Shown here piece after piece: positions 31,801 through 32,714 of a stretch of 64,000 nt of DNA. The stretch is taken from NCBI RefSeq assembly GCF_024606225.1, contig NZ_JAGRPU010000010.1, forward strand, positions 1 through 64,000, in the 5' to 3' direction. The position numbers were made by a program, and so were the translations under genes. The notes beneath the pieces are model-generated. The model was not told the DNA's origin. It searched no databases and saw only the letters and a program-made list of their open reading frames with translations. Source of the DNA: Endozoicomonas sp. ISHI1. GTDB taxonomy: Bacteria > Pseudomonadota > Gammaproteobacteria > Pseudomonadales > Endozoicomonadaceae. Position 1 is the stretch's first letter, and the number at the start of each line of letters is the position of its first letter.

Positions 31801-32685
31801 CAACCGCTGGTTCTTCAGGGTGATCAATGGTCGCTATCGGGGGTAAACTGCTCTGCGTCCTGTACGCCTCTGGTGCCAACTGGTGCCTCTCCTGCTTCTC
31901 CTTTGCCCATACAGCATGAATGCTTTTTGCCCTGTAATGTAACAGGTTCAACGACGGATGACGATTACAAGATCCCTCAGTTAACGCCCCTTTCTTATGG
32001 AGACGCTATCGACTGTTACATGCAGTGTCAGGGCCCGGCCGCTTCAATGCGAGCTGAGTACAATCAGCCGGTAGAGGTCGATCTTGGTCTGCAACGGGTT
32101 ACATCGGGTCAGGCACTGGATGTGCTTCTTAAAGAGATCAGGGATTTTAAATGGGACAGTAAGACAGATGTTTTGTTAAAGGGAAATGATCTTGCCAACA
32201 CCCTTGAGCTGGGCTCATCTGCCTCGAATGGGCAGGTTCAATCAGGGCCGGACGATGACCATATAAGGCATCGATCCCCGGGGAAAATGGTTTATAAATA
32301 CGAAAAATGGGGAGGCAGAGACCTTATACAGGTATTGGGAGAGGGAAATCTGGAGCTGGATTTTGGCGATGTGGCTATCAATAAAATCACTTTAACGGAA
32401 AGTCATGGCGTTGTTGAAGTTGAAGTGAAAGTGAAACATGAGGGTGAAGAAGCGGCGGATCTGTTTTATATCACCGGGAAATCTAAATCAGGAAAAGACA
32501 GTTTTCACCAGCCGCGCCTGACCGGTATTCGTTACGGCGGTGGCAGCCTTCAACATGATGACCTGAATGTTCTCATCCAGAGTATTAACCAGTTTGAAAA
32601 CAAGCTTCAAACGTCGGTTTCCCCATCGATCTCGCCGACTGCTGCCCGGAGTGTGGCGTTGGTTTCGACTTCCTTTGCCGGGTGA
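3325..32685 (+). CDS. Giant multidomain toxin (9,786 residues): TcdB-like head, edema-factor-type cyclase, alpha/beta hydrolase, RTX repeats
   Basis: One uninterrupted frame encodes a protein of roughly 1.07 MDa (at 110 Da per residue). Domains in order, approximate residues: degenerate TcdA/TcdB-type glycosyltransferase (1-500); degenerate cysteine-protease-like region (590-700); nucleotidyl cyclase of the anthrax edema factor/ExoY family (1130-1530); an approximately 650-residue module first seen at 2137-2785; alpha/beta hydrolase with GYSMG (3093-3332); the module again at 4266-4949 and 5589-6196; hydrophobic delivery-like region (6586-6792); clusters of RTX calcium-binding nonapeptides (6889-8245); two LamG-like folds (8493-8668 and 9146-9312); and a Cys-containing tail. 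There is no Sec signal peptide, as expected for RTX proteins secreted by type I systems, but no transporter genes are in the window. A weak AAGG precedes the ATG. The mix resembles MARTX and large clostridial toxins without being either. Target cell and export route are inferred, not shown. Confidence 0.9.
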   Translation: MSGKNAKRHQVSEPDFSQFLEMADNELSLEDRSTVHYRKLMESYSAFDAIREKTSAKGWLAASQIETRAKEYLQQEPFKKDWVTAVLSPVQAFLESTLEEPPKTIHMLLLQPLDRNGLDYLKAWIRANPDYQIHLWQDQRVSLAALMRKYIIEWALADVANARDIEPFSGQLISRIIDAQRRAVSHVLNSYDKGASIDRAVQDFLVSYTHVSAKELAVEREQFNQQILYARKALSQLSDGGNQARVNVRDIASLWPEGNILTSDYFNELLRGNINGAENLARFQILFSAGGFIVRPDSLPGIDRDWLTGIERDGLPKEMLEAGIVQAVLESHPDDFPHRQDKLRQPLRGGYIDSLKLLDDLKPGIRQQLLAAASVTRQPFRSINQVGLIPGTIQAGQSRGRLSASMMAARQGSPVVQRVLALMVKRYRFLDRALGAAEPYNWQETRRFYFSQLDAAKDHGFPLDLARIGAYRLGLLRGDESLNLFLNGDELLREAMTEYIQSLGGQPLPPEQHPIGKQLTSWGTLSTEEHLALAVDPQQKSLSFHLEKNNSRLKQYVLPLGQEEGIQAVAGFLHQSYPQATQWLSALSLNAGHALDFFAEPPSSGLLVLVGRLAADGRLSGFSGSALAAGLASQWLHESRHRIKIYCLADPALGDERIVRFFREVLTALPAGLATLNTLEVARELTQVDDLGQPWVASVDAREKLSWQRGNGQHWTCYRTPRGQWKIQPSDFALGQKEVIPRNDISRAIDLAREHYRTVLRELGYVNESGYLFSKIINKGELNIQLMLDTVTANDSNQPEYFFSSRDIRQIERDVDLAFTRLLGYSGLPDDMTDRFTVLVSLSPWLKSGLYITGEGAKLVLDGSFLDSDLAPFQSTALAELAPDSDRGSSILLHYLSMVIYERLQPEAFWNDFSAFHGDASCQPLRKSTPVPDTIQDDTQAVSPLARQSRLHFVAESLTALMQNRILPPASASALNTLLYRQPPGNDLPDDRRMALYQGWNHRFQVIATAIKQQQEMADLQISLAKADGWDYSGEREVRVNGAGQWFQLTRTRYFTLLQDYPTGAILEFSRHDPIAESLRQSDRQRRSPDESAPSKVQPVSLEQWAGNLLQGDQAFAASGVPQALWQGFREIARKNQALIATRPINPDASDLLNHGLGKGIKIATKGLSVKGKSADWGIQAGLIPFDSALSKVFGKDGLEHWSHIEKGNSQNVHSSRLPGMAAVQLQMDWSAIERRLAQGKLGSLTALEDGSYLATVTRAIESSDGRAGERPVLFQYRLTRQSNSLWSVEYKSEEYGIKRPEYKDFRPLKVMAEVNDDGSHRLFTADIDLFALFKRLDSSSADLGNSIREEAARIERLSANKGAGQFSSELARARWLSAYRRVTEGLGTRERRRFDPNKGTLTHFQESMIDQINEAAAKVGLPKVCHHGTEQDNIKYPERDDKILFIDPEGRVYQTDTFEQVSSILKYYDVVDGFLTYRNRSYKPLGVTPSEIRNRLGKDNRISFRERFSLAPLLQILESGQLNEPARPAIPDRAPVSTIGEEGLSYRLFGPDYLTEKSPGRLKIVLYPEKRLDLPARYISMEFDIGHYDKGVRNHDFPTSRLQYDISKITDVFLTGSLNDKLKVLGKTVKSIRYAGEPQVRVLVHPDKALFESHVLIPENGKPVIEIGTRGIESIPDSTLREAVSGLLGSALLRSVQLAGKDDMGPAGNIWKYSTSQLLSLGQYYGMDESFRLVPLYDLPGASLYSDLVAEEPHNLRIWSEPHSDMFRAVRAIHQSGRLYERIEQIHKSQTRYSPTELSELAGAVADYYDTLKSPDARKQFRLALGVYRGRWLESLDKTSNKFKRLGVDIHQDIALIKNQAVSKLEGVARDLQQDARPSLVIDPALLSDLPVSSKEEYRNIILRQAKRDVDLGRVLHKNSKRAEGALKKIYQTLEKESAIHLQDGVRVFKAGNQLYAVTSTDKNAQQPSDGSDGKPAESLGLTGKGSQPPLALSVRNPETGHSFSIRQLPEGFLKAVRPQAKQDITTSRTLSIGITDVESKEVSAGLGDIFQSLDHNSDQSGLLVRDSRNLHTIRQPGGTDYTGLYPFKRLGQGGRVLVWVSPEYQKVVVDSGGNVRDELAKLNTLASYFADATEPFRQYTGLLSATDSPSRPATLAELVRSGLMAGDTGREAQVALPQETRQLIVLKHSGHQSSDKVDGQPFNQAVPFDRQASDNRQGSLSVIHVDPGYASDRGMTSNWLSQHTGLFSELTASAFQVAGKSSAFPEQRRTEQQALIRKTLGFDPLNRKPLPSDPLPVPKTSAQGVQWFEDIIQGVWLTGEPEAGYQRLLTAAVDTDEPTNIRFGLKAEPGEDGGKIILVVPAGQVADKEFQQAKRLLLRSFTRIKLEQQKSLDRVIADYNQQLQEITGNDQSAYRLGNTIGTDIAIQQYERHPVSYVPTSYVETRYENLADSFSVLGRFNTSSIQQDRVLRAKTIATGLVNELAKDNSGKTPSRSLTAFLMHFLLTEYYFTLEQVSPKTDGFGLMVSPTDALVSVLPESDIETIKTYLGKRKLTGLTGQLSEALDKLSLGRFGQLPAGHSVKRDFHTAVAEVFDHALSLRYRDGKVLPAYQLPVSHTGSPWQPVKPDSTERVLHRMMPQATRQPVIGASASSPNILMQFWGQESPLNQRSGRGIPPADLLAQLSALKEGIKPGADPAQNGLFLSQVDRAYKHLAQSSKHFNGELSTVISGLDQQSLESLGRELVKVARHDPNGMDNRPGMKKLAHRMVKPLAEFVAGQWASKTVTSESLESLARLMEMTGLKSLTIKSGESSTIKRMVLQTDQPVGTIGMTPGAPGQPDTLGIGTFDRFAIKSGEGYTIEPSQGGPSSILLTGSADDAMVFPQMRITWDLDLYKEKAVFRGWTSSLQEDVDTLIKLNGPGELGGKRRMAQLLAHEHRIDLTTGRNIEMVLRPDLKLEQSQVIAPASDSPGDSPVIVRLGMADRKQFTEKVFGSTVSRLFGLAAAHSSGLGTLSSQSQGDPVKANNPVGKKTNALSSDYQSVVLANDQIPPVDQLPASSIGRALNDQLYGSTDDRRYMDQSTHALLDDAVKRGRSERITLEGTGGRLKGYFHHGNDGPAADKKVVLFLHGTHSSCEEQVKTAWMHYRNQGMDLLAVNGRGFGDSDGSPGMKGLTDDARTMLSYLINDRNIDPSRIVIHGYSMGASVGAHLAKMAAVRQQLPAAFILDRPMASLGASVVAHGLSVVPGTGRLINSLAKRFNIRENLRKVSRHLPLMLFSDNENLGKQAEKLRKQLQQDGFRVVGEATNVEHEDTNRLMARYKDQIGLFIRSTTENPLPGTPPERKDSFEGAQSLVQEVWGEDPRSFDELGSRIGLFSDLQPTALPDVQNNRLYQTLVNEAPHDLKMLNGDKAGFEASLKWLVREHPSTKASKAVGQVIEYIRQYPQDSAITEWVRFLLAHYDGAAAWDKQKFIAAISEELWQELSKQTLLDQPARQRMTVMAELAAKGNRKGDLAVADGMADLAADNSGNPYTVLDPSETDLEPMVRARSRAIVRSDSGGNFYLVNGKQYQPSGTKIIRADDGKDSVGIVLSKTCKRVVGASCSMRVLLSDQPIERRVIDVLTDMVGEDQPSARFRLYRYAAFKGGIYQVISESGSLIKGRLAVGADSLVVAHRQIEQKKRDGGFEGRPIPIPASSVEIKDILVEKETGLMFQWEKNYAKAIQLADADPILKLETLSGQTVDLVRSARPDRPLPDTPQSPDISPWVLKKLELIEDVHRRIQADNGESLPVVIPGLDQQAIKEAIPANVRETLISSISERIPKNENPLPHVFVNETEANRLATLFVDSVLEGSLPKTGILISRMERLGFSFDADDQSNMAFWYGKRREALLGYKIMVENYTKQKVVTDMDLNGLAQLLSMGDELRKLSRGQYPEKTKDVLYKLFKRNVVITSSYFAAGAQGRVYVFTEGGLRYDNYFWNAELPILRALEKEVRVTDIRVVTGPPVLQPPRDQPLGKGLIDGITMKVRYGSLNAELKSRLPAGDYIKSDFVDVPVKADLVDRVLRKKIPFYLLRSELNIIVVKEDDGFWVSPWDEGGTEKIIKVDDPDDPKKIKAVQDFILANYQRFDQLPDQIELAGNKIFAIDGNDRTSVALKTQDGRWQYIKQPDGLYSFGVRINNKETSDVVLFNSGQTPDALLKAAEAANDFVSTKASEKESLLVIMPESGNTIGLLANTPEFAESDQYDDFVDRFNESLIDFLSDNDTGQRFNQYLQNLPGNLARPRKLSDLDSGLPGERFPKELKLILVFDTPENLSRLGGVSESGLDKRRIQVFDPEAAQGNKPGVSGSITQLRVDPTLGKAFGEWNYEYNFFRVAVEIMAATAPVAGKGIGSSSLAEVAREVLNSRRVNLSAIDIRNRMHRDFYIHFEDGDSKTFTQLYGKLKANAEVVPVAMDDQPNRLGFEQEYLNIYVLNEQDPLPEGDERKLLAFSEGRRRGWNLLSISTDSHRGRTIIEVIAGPLTLDEYNEKTYYRVMSKLKKSFRAVPQSRVESLQDFVDRFNKSLESLGDDAEEYKLRLNPDFTGNTPLENIRFTRNEQREPWAVRTQATLNGNYRAIGDPFAMVEDLIHRKSTKSVFPDFLNARILAHQYAKRIDTGPVSENIRSFLTHFFFERYFIYRASDPDQEKKTRVNFLFRFAEVEAITSILSDREVDTLDRFFSWDSIESLTDDMHEDILSRFPEDRTFPETKRQQLMQRIESVVEAITVRKKYGAFQAPVRTPIISTGRDIIPIAQGKSELLNIGMLNPGSRLSIVATADGQHHVKMEIRHTDSKIISLVQESPDASGLNGWLALMLNPDALGTNPEATRHFISGLGRKAASYAVLNQSDFFYESLQDKLVGLTDDRIRQVEDIFIDLSRKEDSAFIGDASRQYLLGELIRRGARELYTDLLYGQSDSRPDSGKRVIRLAQLHALSKTPPVEFETAGGKTTIKLEFDAGRSMRDFHRKDQDGLKTLVVGVRNDLAYDMDDSNYRVTYDGIDLNEIKINRVDLLPKTILVIDKNRYRQALFSGSLNKHQLQLDINAIVRQFSEKGIVEKLEALGTKAGDQLDLNAGRGIRIELMPEWSPAESRILMYDRDDPARPVQVQLGTLRAEGESLPGLVKTLYPLALAASYTNKPDPAQALTDGRRKLISTIWNENIRQDFLVDFVDTVGFTARYDLVEVPRSTDSLYHKIMVGQEHNWQIRFGLFTDFEVAFKHLPPERLRQVFARAFQYLGQVSEAERALFILAVTKTYETLSHPVNGNREKADALLKAIGPEHLTRMKDYAVSGQQKTIVSMTRALRSVLRQVRGDDGLARVEFPSTGNAVVVLDPSEFEYSGRQPLEFAISDYDGQQRQLVYRSKAASYERLAFKLLINNSSGEIRLVRTDVDSGTDRLVLNLDKAALIKPQVSPFLQSPQNIKTTEVVSSGEDSRFWLVRMKDSGQYGIVLQNAKSDGQQPDVNSAPKHVRIVPFAETTTVRHIQDAIAVDSELNPTTGQPKKGWLFTASDPELRFILFHLPAGLADQNIDGIQKVKKMHHSLELFFKSTDEGKALKTRLESLATELARPVSLSDLPQVSQAAEGKVSRLIPGQARVLLTLDTTISQNNRLERYQGQNGFVTIKIDPSTIRQGAEISDSTQLFPRLASVFPELLPASGELEYENRIRESLGLPAIEQKTSDAIARGDEQLVVRSIEVARGLRLTIDEQGAYDQFNRQVVVAEMPPGKDGKPYARLVMDTVDSLRLEISDPESFKAVSGLEVATIRELLTKTLRDDQANGRYLVQNLERVNQQLMELNSGKPLRFKAVNNELIEKIKTSLPDFIDAKPTSPKGSPVNHRVFVNLQSWGSPLSGLNRLMPSESVQRFLAKCRLEAEQLALRYIPVGSQHRSYIKSLFTNFLFQSITKIARQVTPDVSTGFMPLTGVSDAVAGELPQNAAIELSETLKKKGFDAFTAAVKASARRITDFANIDKNVLRGHLFDKSVYSVFAETLSLRISKGEAFQLPVEPMSLSPRNGLRVIDPVAISEGQRQPLVKSGDRVFGMVSVDTERVASWQNLGSGEVDGLLQLTRQSGIGRTDSETLAFIKNLEAIFSDVSDPPPSLSEDIAKRVGELGTSDRNRLGQALIDRVSDEQKTGIVADPGQWQARSELAGELLKLELNDIAGQIAADERLDDVQCRRVDRLSTLTDVVTLPLDVRGSRVEVELNPTLTLDASWVDTRQNRMVIGTTMTQGLVAVGALTLFKVLDKAIAGEHTGGDLVALGVRNNSEGLAINDPGRVRVMPARLDVVAKLDRLATAADLVKELDAVDTGADIARSLRQGISNSVDLLQTLSGDESNWNIAGEPFRKRLNAFSRTLNLPDPDLPKVVCRRAAGDSCGRSVIQTLDLVDDELDKTLTSRELESLKQQLRASGTEGKAAELLKTINLFANQRFAAVSAVSPADDSKLQRKVMTELVQLLSAGKAASVEGAMDRVLEIYSKAGFEEDIGDLKEAIRGSDEFKAIVDSMVDQKGSHESSDALKQAGALRENMIDRWLRKKGVDQSPTLKKFQNFQAKLAAKSWFGPAQMGLGVGMGISGLAQSSVSLYNLNKFRDSLSPETYAMGITGVALGYTGSIFGLTRTAHSVLSKAAGFSDEGLGLAGAAIKNAPRLVGKSAIQLSAKTTSRLARFIPFAGTFVAVAAGVASMAANAMAAEDAAEAGNEDQVVFYAVMAALDAITVVMDAVSGALEVTLVLAPVAFVLDLLSTLLGLVQTIIALFAPPTNARQDFDALIASEGFKEYIDKMAGDAAEEGYSRFAWRETGEQHLKDRYKEYEDDLRTIRHQVIKDLESSGKKGIKIWDMDALSDRLVADTTDKDDYVVAKGNKAVYGLGGDDKIFLEMHQGKAYGGAGDDTLVGGEEQWGGGGDDSLEHALGEVIQRGGEGDDDIRPGTGFSDIDGNTGVDTVKLPSPVFETRFRGMNQVQCLKTDLKSRYINAFHRLRYSVLSCKEKAIFSSPDVVAKFNQGKLKTWLGEIPYLFEVDLSKQTFTNQLIELLKQQGDDFSILKDLYGLSKGSLRVKGKDHKDEEVDINFINYAGGPTAFLVHDYSNLEKCAGKTYTSRSDSGCPDDDDVVPASKLTDSDADIQAFNQIPALERYKVGDVVIGILSRKKVEHFNGGHYKKLYKAQADDETYALNADKHRHYSFNSLRVDAIGRHFGKVNDKKMPGGGCQLLAKKTRCAKKSATTTHENCCVDYEVKGIDYIKNKDVHNGVLYIHTKGFTQGQSRSMSMYFLSDNNDFLIKFDYKQLLKFANIATSVDKSSGVRHTHLNNPVVRFYAGLMDFIGTHGVVKNIENVVGSAYSTKIIGDDQNNLMVGQSGRNFFKGLSGNDRFVTGSEFDEVYGGAGRDTISIEASEKSRKYVDGGPDVDRVSYARSKQGLTIDLTLNRSQLSDKNGGDVYVNVEVFEGTDYDDIIKGNDESTTFIPRAGHNLVYTRGGNDTVLADGGRTEIRLEKGNNKVFLKAGNHIVEGGTGDDEIYFSDTTHTQHRIQGGGGNNRLISDLRPRITLKFKQWSASTVVPRTQSTTEFALFPHLAIVVPQFFARPTVAQPALLPSAELQCTDFAPVQLVVDLANNALKLKVLGVYDDAKGKTRIKPEDKFSKDSVFQLSFDLEGKQKVKKVALADFIKGEATINWGGIVQGVSMDASLEPLISTTTVDVDLKWAREDNTKEGTTTYRKKCQSKWQVEFSTIDSPSVTIDLTYKKDGRLQVQNVNTLITQDGDDTITGNPGENNKLIGGSGNNHLIDMGGDNQFSVGMGNNNITAGSGYDTLLYQVMTQTWLKNRPFIPYTLDSISVDMASRSVRHVWKASDRQYPDKSFSDRFTGIDHVVGTGNGDRYSGSDDDEQYTTGGGDDTVDMGGGDDLVVVLDSGQEPASPSLKGGSGNDTLVFETRQGVWVDLEAGQGRIGTGKVFDLGGFERVTGSIANDTLYGNELDNVLTPRAGDNQKVYGRGGNDHFLLSEGTHLVAGGNGTDTVDYQALVLPPGTTGVMALQDYRALSDGQGWFNGTTWFNATTWFGSDWSGYAEQAGLPCPNNDTAGGATNVSATCRSGFVVFLYGENPTLPEPRGIKDQLYDIENLFGSKGDDVLFLTLAKTLASGADGNDRLVDLSEGATLRGGKGNDILHASYRNDSQGTTTLGGAGFDVHYGGPGDDKMIADQDADRLMGDKGKDFYLVDWQARGTEISDPDNGNMLMLRGEGATFDNIGLVLNGNFSELYFQDQGYYWVTLTMDAVPRRVRPDGSLDTGHFVEALHQHFPYLRIEDTAKGNKTTAAPLTKQGLKLFYQDRLIRDIRLDNIMIAEADDEVVRSGIGNDDLMALGCRKLNQTEGVPGCHYKLYGEEGHDTFLVRNATADVYPGPGHNRLAAGKQAKVFVSFDSDQSQTFGLSLPSPPEQLRATNWHSVEPGQLVSHGGALTGENSAGFKNARQLTERSQWLEIPGLVTGGAMTLSLQLRVSGLDQAFLPIIYFADAVGRHGIRVDKTNRDDLVLTFSDAAAETILHKRVPDFFQDGQWVHLTLRVNRAGLVDIYKDGKNVLQGVRVEVPKRMIRPMNFLGREAVALGTQNPSNATLTVAGLMVVDHSMAEEAISQLAKSPSGNLLKLSSECDSIEVALTDCPDYLELGDRHYLDGQETVRSWLKSVERLPGMVPVADGRHIFVADDNSKKGLFQQGDGYSEIVEAPGRADLLVVKVNRDNQAVFRKQNDDLLIYLFKDGESLETASLTGISDRRRYQGYFNSNHLNRVERIELNHRVLLSEDVWSLTRDFPKPSKILNRAKLEDVRVLERQGQLMLFFGGNHFPLGMTLGQLWPVAWDDYESHHPLVTVSCQTLLPTRGAKAVCSMSAMDWRGLARAYGQVLLSGSDISDEHLLKLSARNVFEKTAGFCPLNDNAGSSSNCTVRLGTPDADNWHSSGETGAFFGLGGDDQFTVTDLRWDYLGGGEGYDSLVLAPVVTVGASFIVDGNHQHIVVDGQVQGSVSGFEFIHWQVPGSGQFIPPPEVTRLTVTLGDVQVKTGAKLDSIVVGGTGTVRLLDTGWHSVTFSCKDDGTGLDNVHFNHPGIRLSDLMVQKFEPVTTFENTLTGGEMTLSCFVSPDASVSAEVELFDFSDLSDSDKGSMTLLVSQGKDLVIRVLPAEGSERRIVANDFFPAGKKTHLLVSQDQSHLMIYQNGRLIQSETLAPLPVAMRSRTQIGDNARGWLDAVVLVADSVNARTARLLAETPTGKLTRLKRIDSPELGVVVKGGNPKTVTVGQQLLTLDQWHTAFVESKGMTPLGSFREDAELKASAVSPDAASSVNATIAPVPSTAKPVATVENPFTPTKSTQFIQVTPTPTPLEPSVPPLEFPDFPLTVLKQESPELPKITGLSELIGRANSDEPVFKELETLPCFASGLPASATGNKSQFSYNRLQCNESSVELLENQQAPQPLVLQGDQWSLSGVNCSASCTPLVPTGASPASPLPIQHECFLPCNVTGSTTDDDYKIPQLTPLSYGDAIDCYMQCQGPAASMRAEYNQPVEVDLGLQRVTSGQALDVLLKEIRDFKWDSKTDVLLKGNDLANTLELGSSASNGQVQSGPDDDHIRHRSPGKMVYKYEKWGGRDLIQVLGEGNLELDFGDVAINKITLTESHGVVEVEVKVKHEGEEAADLFYITGKSKSGKDSFHQPRLTGIRYGGGSLQHDDLNVLIQSINQFENKLQTSVSPSISPTAARSVALVSTSFAG
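5095..5420 (+). other. Domain: cysteine-protease-like region lacking catalytic residues (residues ~591-698)
   Basis: It sits just after the glycosyltransferase-like domain, where TcdA/TcdB carry their C80 autoprotease. The pattern LLVLVGRL, then LSGF, then RIKIYCLADPAL follows the C80 pattern LTFIGHG, AGF, IEINLLGC. In this alignment the catalytic His becomes R612 and the catalytic Cys position is L648, with C647 next to it. If the match holds, the domain cannot cleave in the canonical way. Similarity is weak and rests on spacing and a few positions. Confidence 0.4.
6715..7920 (+). other. Domain: edema factor/ExoY-type nucleotidyl cyclase (residues ~1131-1531)
   Basis: Similarity to the Bacillus anthracis edema factor catalytic core is strong across its length. 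ATKGLSVKGKSADWG at 1164-1178 matches ATKGLNVHGKSSDWG, with K1166 and K1173 in place of EF K346 and K353. TADIDLFAL at 1325-1333 carries the two metal-binding aspartates D1327 and D1329 (EF D491 and D493). HHGTEQDN at 1427-1434 carries H1428, T1430 and N1434 (EF H577, T579, N583). One change is visible: EF H351 is K1171. The family makes cAMP or cGMP from NTP inside eukaryotic cells after activation by a host protein (calmodulin for EF, actin for ExoY). Which activator applies cannot be read from sequence. Confidence 0.9.
9733..11680 (+). repeat. Internal module copy A of the giant toxin (residues ~2137-2785)
   Basis: First of three diverged copies of a module of about 600-680 residues. Landmarks in order: FRQYTGLLSATDSPSRPATL; a predicted beta stretch; SLTAFLMHFLLTEYYF; a segment ending AEVFDHALSLRY and LPAYQLPV; then a helical stretch around LESLGRELVKVARHDPN. 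The same landmarks recur in the same order and similar spacing at 16120 and 20090. No known domain is recognised. Confidence 0.55.
12600..13320 (+). other. Domain: alpha/beta hydrolase (residues ~3093-3332)
   Basis: Serine hydrolase fold with a VLFLHGTHSS oxyanion-hole strand, VNGRGFGDSDGS after beta-4, the nucleophile elbow HGYSMGA with Ser3202, a late strand ending in LMLFSDNE that can supply the acidic residue, and VEHEDTNR that can supply the catalytic His. Alpha/beta hydrolase effector domains occur in MARTX toxins, which supports an effector role, but the substrate is unknown. Confidence 0.8.
16120..18170 (+). repeat. Internal module copy B of the giant toxin (residues ~4266-4949)
   Basis: Second copy of the module at 9733. 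Matching landmarks: FNQYLQNLPGNLARPRKLSD; SENIRSFLTHFFFERYFIY; IESVVEAITVRKKYGAFQAP; and DDRIRQVEDIFIDLSRKED. Similarity to copies A and C is at the level of helix pattern and scattered identical residues, so the duplication is old. Confidence 0.55.
20090..21910 (+). repeat. Internal module copy C of the giant toxin (residues ~5589-6196)
   Basis: Third copy. Matching landmarks: LKTRLESLATELARPVSLSD; YIKSLFTNFLFQSITKIA; VYSVFAETLSLRISKGEAFQ; and SDRNRLGQALIDRVSDEQ. The distance from first to second landmark is about 895 bases here, 970 in copy A and 1,090 in copy B. It lies before the hydrophobic region that precedes the RTX repeats. Confidence 0.55.
23080..23700 (+). other. Hydrophobic, delivery-like region (residues ~6586-6792)
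   Basis: A Gly/Ala-rich hydrophobic stretch runs from MGLGVGMGISGLAQ through IPFAGTFVAVAAGVASMAAN to LTLVLAPVAFVLDLLSTLLG-like segments, with several potential membrane helices. Its place between the effector-like half and the RTX repeats resembles pore or translocation regions of TcdB and RTX toxins. That role is inferred from composition and position only. Confidence 0.5.
23990..28060 (+). repeat. RTX calcium-binding nonapeptide clusters (residues ~6889-8245)
   Basis: Several clusters of the GGxGxDxUx type are visible, for example YGLGGDDKI, YGGAGDDTLVGG, GGGGDDSL, YGGAGRDTI, TRGGNDTVL, GGTGDDEIYF, TTGGGDDTVDMGGGDDLV, GGSGNDTLVF, GGKGNDIL and GGPGDDKM. They are separated by non-repeat stretches with several Cys residues (about 6970-7370 and 7590-7790). 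A last weak cluster lies near residues 9613-9670. RTX repeats fold on calcium outside the cell and mark type I secretion substrates. Confidence 0.9.
28800..29330 (+). other. Domain: LamG/concanavalin-like fold 1 (residues ~8493-8668)
   Basis: The stretch has the jelly-roll pattern of laminin G-like domains: SQWLEIPG, MTLSLQLRV, the strand GQWVHLTLRVNRAGLVDIYK and a closing LTVAGLMVVDHS. Such folds often bind glycans or matrix proteins, which suggests receptor binding. A related pattern occurs about 490 residues further on. Confidence 0.5.
30760..31260 (+). other. Domain: LamG-like fold 2 (residues ~9146-9312)
   Basis: GGEMTLSCFVSPDASVSAEV, FPAGKKTHLLVSQDQSHLMI, YQNGRLIQSETL and GWLDAVVLVADSV follow the same strand order as the fold at 28800. 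Both copies end with a similar tail (the LAETPTGKLTRL type versus LAKSPSGNLLKL), which supports an internal duplication. Confidence 0.5.
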
Positions 32686-32714
32686 GTGGTTGAACCGGCT
32701 AAAGGTAGATTTCA

